DNA of 8,863 nt from positions 1-8,863 of the forward strand of contig CANBAX010000031.1 in the NCBI GenBank assembly GCA_947366645.1, written 5' to 3'. Position numbers and translations under genes: made by a program. This document shows positions 6,072 through 8,863 of the stretch, piece after piece. This DNA comes from an uncultured Clostridia bacterium. GTDB taxonomy: Bacteria; Bacillota; Clostridia; Christensenellales; UBA1242. Under the pieces are notes generated by a model, which did no database searches, was not told where the DNA came from, and saw only the letters and a program-made list of their open reading frames with translations. Within the stretch, counting starts at the first letter, position 1; each line of letters starts with the position of its first letter.

Positions 6072-8135
6072 TTGAAATTAGTAATTATTGAATCACCATC
6101 TAAAGCACCTGCACTTAAAAAGTATCTCGGAGATGAGTATGATATTTTTGCTACCAAAGGTCATATACGAGATTTACCTACCAAAAGTTTTGGATTAGAT
6201 GTTAAAAATAATTTTGAGCCAAAATATGAAATTGTGTCTGATAAGAAAGAACTTATCTCTCAACTTAAAAACAAAGCCGCAAAGGCAGATTATGTATATA
6301 TCGCAACCGACCCAGACCGTGAAGGTGAGGCTATTTCTTGGCATGTTGCTAGTGTACTTGATTATCCAAAGGATAAAAAATGCAGAATACAATTCAATGA
6401 AATATCTAAAAAAGCGGTGACAAAAGCACTTAGTGAGCCGCGTCAGATAGATGAAAAACTTGTTGACGCACAACAGGCGCGAAGGGTGCTTGATAGAGTG
6501 GTGGGGTATAAACTTTCCCCTATAATTTGCAAAAAAATTGCACCAAAACTTAGTGCCGGAAGAGTGCAGTCGGTGGCATTAAAACTTGTGGTTGACCGCG
6601 AGAAAGAAATAGAGGCGTTTGTGCCAGAGGAATATTGGACGCTTACCGCAACACTTGAAAAAGAAAAGATGCCATTTAAAACCTCTCTTACAACTAAAAA
6701 TAAGAAAAAATATGTTCCAAAAAATAAGGAAGAAGTTGATAAAATTTTAGAGGAAATAAAGGGGCAGGAGTTTAAGGTTACTGAGATTAAAAAGACAAGT
6801 ACCAAACAACATGCTCCAGCACCATTTACAACCAGTTCTATGCAGCAAGATGCCGGTAATAAACTTGGCATGAGTCTTTCACGCACCTCTGCGGCAGCAC
6901 AAGCACTTTATGAAGGTGTTGAAGTGAAAGGGGAAGGTAAAATTGCTTTAGTAACGTATATAAGAACGGACTCGGTGCGTGTATCAACTGATGCGCAAAA
7001 TTCTTGCCGAGAATATATTTCAAAGGTTTATGGAGATAAATTCCTGCCATCAAAGCCGAACATTTATCATACAAAATCAAATGCACAAGACGCGCACGAG
7101 GCAATAAGGCCTATTTCTATGGATATCACACCAGAAAAGGTGAAAGAAACTTTAACAAGTGATAACTATAGGTTGTATAAACTTATCTATGAAAGATTTT
7201 TAGCCAGCCAAATGACAGAAGCTGAATTTAATAATGTTTCGGTTGGTACTACTGTAGGAAATTATGGCTTTAGAGCAACCGGAAAAACCATGACTTTTGC
7301 AGGGTTTACCATTGTATATAAAGAATTTGTTGAAGATGATAAAAAAGAAAATACCGGTAAAATTCCACCTCTTGAGGAAGGGGAAAGTCTGCCTTGTAAA
7401 GAAATTAAACCAGAGCAAAAGTTTACAAAACCACCGGTGAGATTTACCGAGGCAAGCCTAGTTAAGGCAATGGAAGAAAAGGGAATCGGCAGACCTGCCA
7501 CCTATACTCCAACCATTAACATTTTAACCTCTCGCAAATATGCCGAAAAAGACGGCAAAAGTTTGGTTCCAACAAAACTTGGACGAAATATTGTAGAATA
7601 TCTTGAACAGTTTTTCAGTAGCGTGATAAATGTTAAATTTACAGCACATATGGAGCAGCGACTTGACGATATTGTGGAAACCGGCGAGGACTGGCACAAC
7701 ATAGTCAACAATTTCTGGGAGGGCTTTAAAGGTCTTCTTGAAAAGGCTGATGCAAGCAGTGTGACAATGAAAGAACCACCTATTGTAACAGATGTTGTCT
7801 GTGAAAAATGTGGCGGAAAAATGCTTTTGCGTGACGGGCGTTACGGAAAGTTTTTGGGTTGCGAAAATTTCCCTAAGTGCCGAAATATTAAGGCGATAGA
7901 AGAGGAAAAGAAACTTGTTGGAAAGTGTCCAGAATGTGGCTCGGCTATGGTTATAAGAAAAAGTAAAAAAGGAAAAACATATTATTCATGTAATAGTTAT
8001 CCTGACTGTAATTTCATGAGTTGGGATATTCCAACAGGGGATAAATGCCCTAAATGTCAAAGCCATTTAATACAAAAAGGAAAAAATATAAAATGCTCAA
8101 ATAGCACCTGTGATTACAAGGAGGAAAATGTCTAA
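6072..8135 (+). CDS. topA: DNA topoisomerase I (type IA)
   Basis: A 687-residue enzyme that relaxes negative supercoils by cutting one strand and forming a 5'-phosphotyrosine link. Seen: a TOPRIM domain at about 1-115 with Glu7 (IIESP) and the metal-binding D80-P-D82-R-E84 motif; QQARRVLDRVVGYKLSP and LSAGRVQSVALKL; the catalytic Tyr296 in LVTYIRTDSVRVS; the AHEAIRP and KGIGRPATYTP segments; and three C-terminal four-cysteine zinc ribbons at Cys577/580/597/603, Cys619/622/640/646 and Cys659/662/675/680. All catalytic residues are present and length is typical of Bacillota. It follows dprA by 15 bases. Its last codons contain the AAGGAGG site of the next gene, which overlaps it by 8 bases. Confidence 0.98.
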   Translation: MKLVIIESPSKAPALKKYLGDEYDIFATKGHIRDLPTKSFGLDVKNNFEPKYEIVSDKKELISQLKNKAAKADYVYIATDPDREGEAISWHVASVLDYPKDKKCRIQFNEISKKAVTKALSEPRQIDEKLVDAQQARRVLDRVVGYKLSPIICKKIAPKLSAGRVQSVALKLVVDREKEIEAFVPEEYWTLTATLEKEKMPFKTSLTTKNKKKYVPKNKEEVDKILEEIKGQEFKVTEIKKTSTKQHAPAPFTTSSMQQDAGNKLGMSLSRTSAAAQALYEGVEVKGEGKIALVTYIRTDSVRVSTDAQNSCREYISKVYGDKFLPSKPNIYHTKSNAQDAHEAIRPISMDITPEKVKETLTSDNYRLYKLIYERFLASQMTEAEFNNVSVGTTVGNYGFRATGKTMTFAGFTIVYKEFVEDDKKENTGKIPPLEEGESLPCKEIKPEQKFTKPPVRFTEASLVKAMEEKGIGRPATYTPTINILTSRKYAEKDGKSLVPTKLGRNIVEYLEQFFSSVINVKFTAHMEQRLDDIVETGEDWHNIVNNFWEGFKGLLEKADASSVTMKEPPIVTDVVCEKCGGKMLLRDGRYGKFLGCENFPKCRNIKAIEEEKKLVGKCPECGSAMVIRKSKKGKTYYSCNSYPDCNFMSWDIPTGDKCPKCQSHLIQKGKNIKCSNSTCDYKEENV

Positions 8136-8863
8136 TTTAGCACATGTCAATATAATCGGTGCTGGTTTTGCGGGAATTGAGTGTGCGCTCGCTCTTGCAA
8201 AGCATGGCATTCGTGTGCATATTTTTAATAAGAGTGGCGGGGATTATCATTGCGACTGCTATAACCATATCAAAAATTTTGCCTTGCGTAAAGAGGCAAG
8301 GCTTCTTGATAGCGTTCTTATAGATAAAATGGAAGAGTTTGAAAATTTGACGCCTTCGCATTGCCCCGCAGGCAGGACGATTTCCTATGGCATAGAAAAA
8401 CTTAAAGAAAACAAATTAATTGACTATTTTGACCTTAAAGTATATGAAATAAACACAAAGGAGATTAATATCATTGCCTCTGGCCACAGAACAGAAGGTC
8501 AACTTTTTGAGTGGCTTAAAAATGAGTTTGGCTCTATGAGATGCTTTAATACCTATCCGGTATATATGAGCGTGGAGGGTGTAGAGGAAAATAAATGCAT
8601 TCGAAAAGGCAAAGATTTATATATTCCGTTAAATTATGATGAGTATATCGCGCTTTGTAATAAAATCATTCATCAAAGGAATGAAAACCCAAACAAAGAA
8701 AACAACCTTGAATGTATAGAAGAAGTGGTAATCAAAAATAAAGACGCTCTGAAAAATCACTGCATGAAGCTTGTGTATTTGGAAATAGAAAAACCTTACG
8801 CCGTTCTTAAACTAAAAAATGGCAGGGTGCTTGAAGGCTTTTGCAGCAGTCTGCCTTTTAAAT
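8128..8863 (+). CDS. Divergent TrmFO-like FAD/folate-dependent methyltransferase, 3' end cut by window
   Basis: 245 codons are visible. TrmFO makes m5U54 in tRNA from methylenetetrahydrofolate, using FAD; some relatives act on 23S rRNA. Seen: an N-terminal dinucleotide fold VNIIGAGFAGIECALALAKHG (GxGxxG at 11-16), ALRKEARLLDS matching the SLRxNTL region, CPAGRTISYGIEKL (VPAGGALAVDRHEF), IIASGHRTEGQLFEWL (IIATGPLTSxxL), MKLVYLEIEKPYAVLKL (MKPVGLE...PYAVVQL). The cysteine of the EGCMP motif may be Cys196. The other family cysteine (Cys53 of Bacillus TrmFO, in LVCSNSLR) aligns with Lys49, and FGPM is lost. Several loops look shorter than in orthodox TrmFO. ATG 8128 follows AAGGAGG and overlaps topA. 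The dprA-topA-trmFO order supports the family; the exact activity is unsure. Confidence 0.78.
   Translation, partial: MSNLAHVNIIGAGFAGIECALALAKHGIRVHIFNKSGGDYHCDCYNHIKNFALRKEARLLDSVLIDKMEEFENLTPSHCPAGRTISYGIEKLKENKLIDYFDLKVYEINTKEINIIASGHRTEGQLFEWLKNEFGSMRCFNTYPVYMSVEGVEENKCIRKGKDLYIPLNYDEYIALCNKIIHQRNENPNKENNLECIEEVVIKNKDALKNHCMKLVYLEIEKPYAVLKLKNGRVLEGFCSSLPFK

Noticed and set aside
6443..6886. 147-codon minus-strand open frame inside topA
   Set aside because: It has no ribosome site, no recognisable features, and lies fully antisense to conserved topoisomerase sequence; a shadow frame.
1..8863. CRISPR arrays, tRNA or rRNA genes, insertion sequences, phage attachment sites
   Set aside because: No regularly spaced repeats, cloverleaf-like sequences, transposase motifs or flanking inverted repeats were seen; intergenic space is short and accounted for by promoters and terminators.

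Overview
The window is AT-rich and densely packed, and looks like a chromosomal core-gene region from a low-GC Gram-positive bacterium (Bacillota, probably a Clostridia-like or uncultured lineage). The reasons are strong AAGGAGG-type ribosome sites, TTGACA/TATAAT-type promoters, U-tailed hairpin terminators, a sigma factor of the SigE/SigK type, and two gene orders recalled from Bacillus-type genomes: mtaB close to rpsU, and dprA-topA-trmFO. No mobile element, CRISPR array, tRNA or rRNA was seen.

Left part (1-2210): an mtaB-type tRNA methylthiotransferase gene whose 5' end is irregular (no convincing start, and the first iron-sulfur cysteine position is Phe). Next come a startless 59-codon remnant resembling sigma-factor region 4, a clear terminator, and a complete compact sigma-factor gene with its own terminator. 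Middle part (2211-2940): a near-consensus promoter drives rpsU and rplS (ribosomal proteins S21 and L19), followed by two hairpins that end convergent transcription. A small minus-strand gene of unknown function (2938-3315) has its own promoter and terminator. Right part (3387-8863): a divergent promoter starts a tightly packed run of comM/yifB, dprA, topA and a 3'-truncated trmFO-like gene.

comM and dprA both act on incoming single-stranded DNA during natural transformation: DprA loads RecA and ComM extends the recombination joint. topA relaxes negatively supercoiled DNA. mtaB and trmFO are tRNA modification genes and sit at the two ends of the window. Both show replacement of a conserved cysteine, which is the most notable theme here. 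Otherwise the content is largely housekeeping. The points worth a second look are the eroded mtaB start, the sigma remnant, the extra sigma factor without a visible ribosome site, the divergent TrmFO, and the orphan minus-strand gene. I do not see a convincing new multi-gene system.
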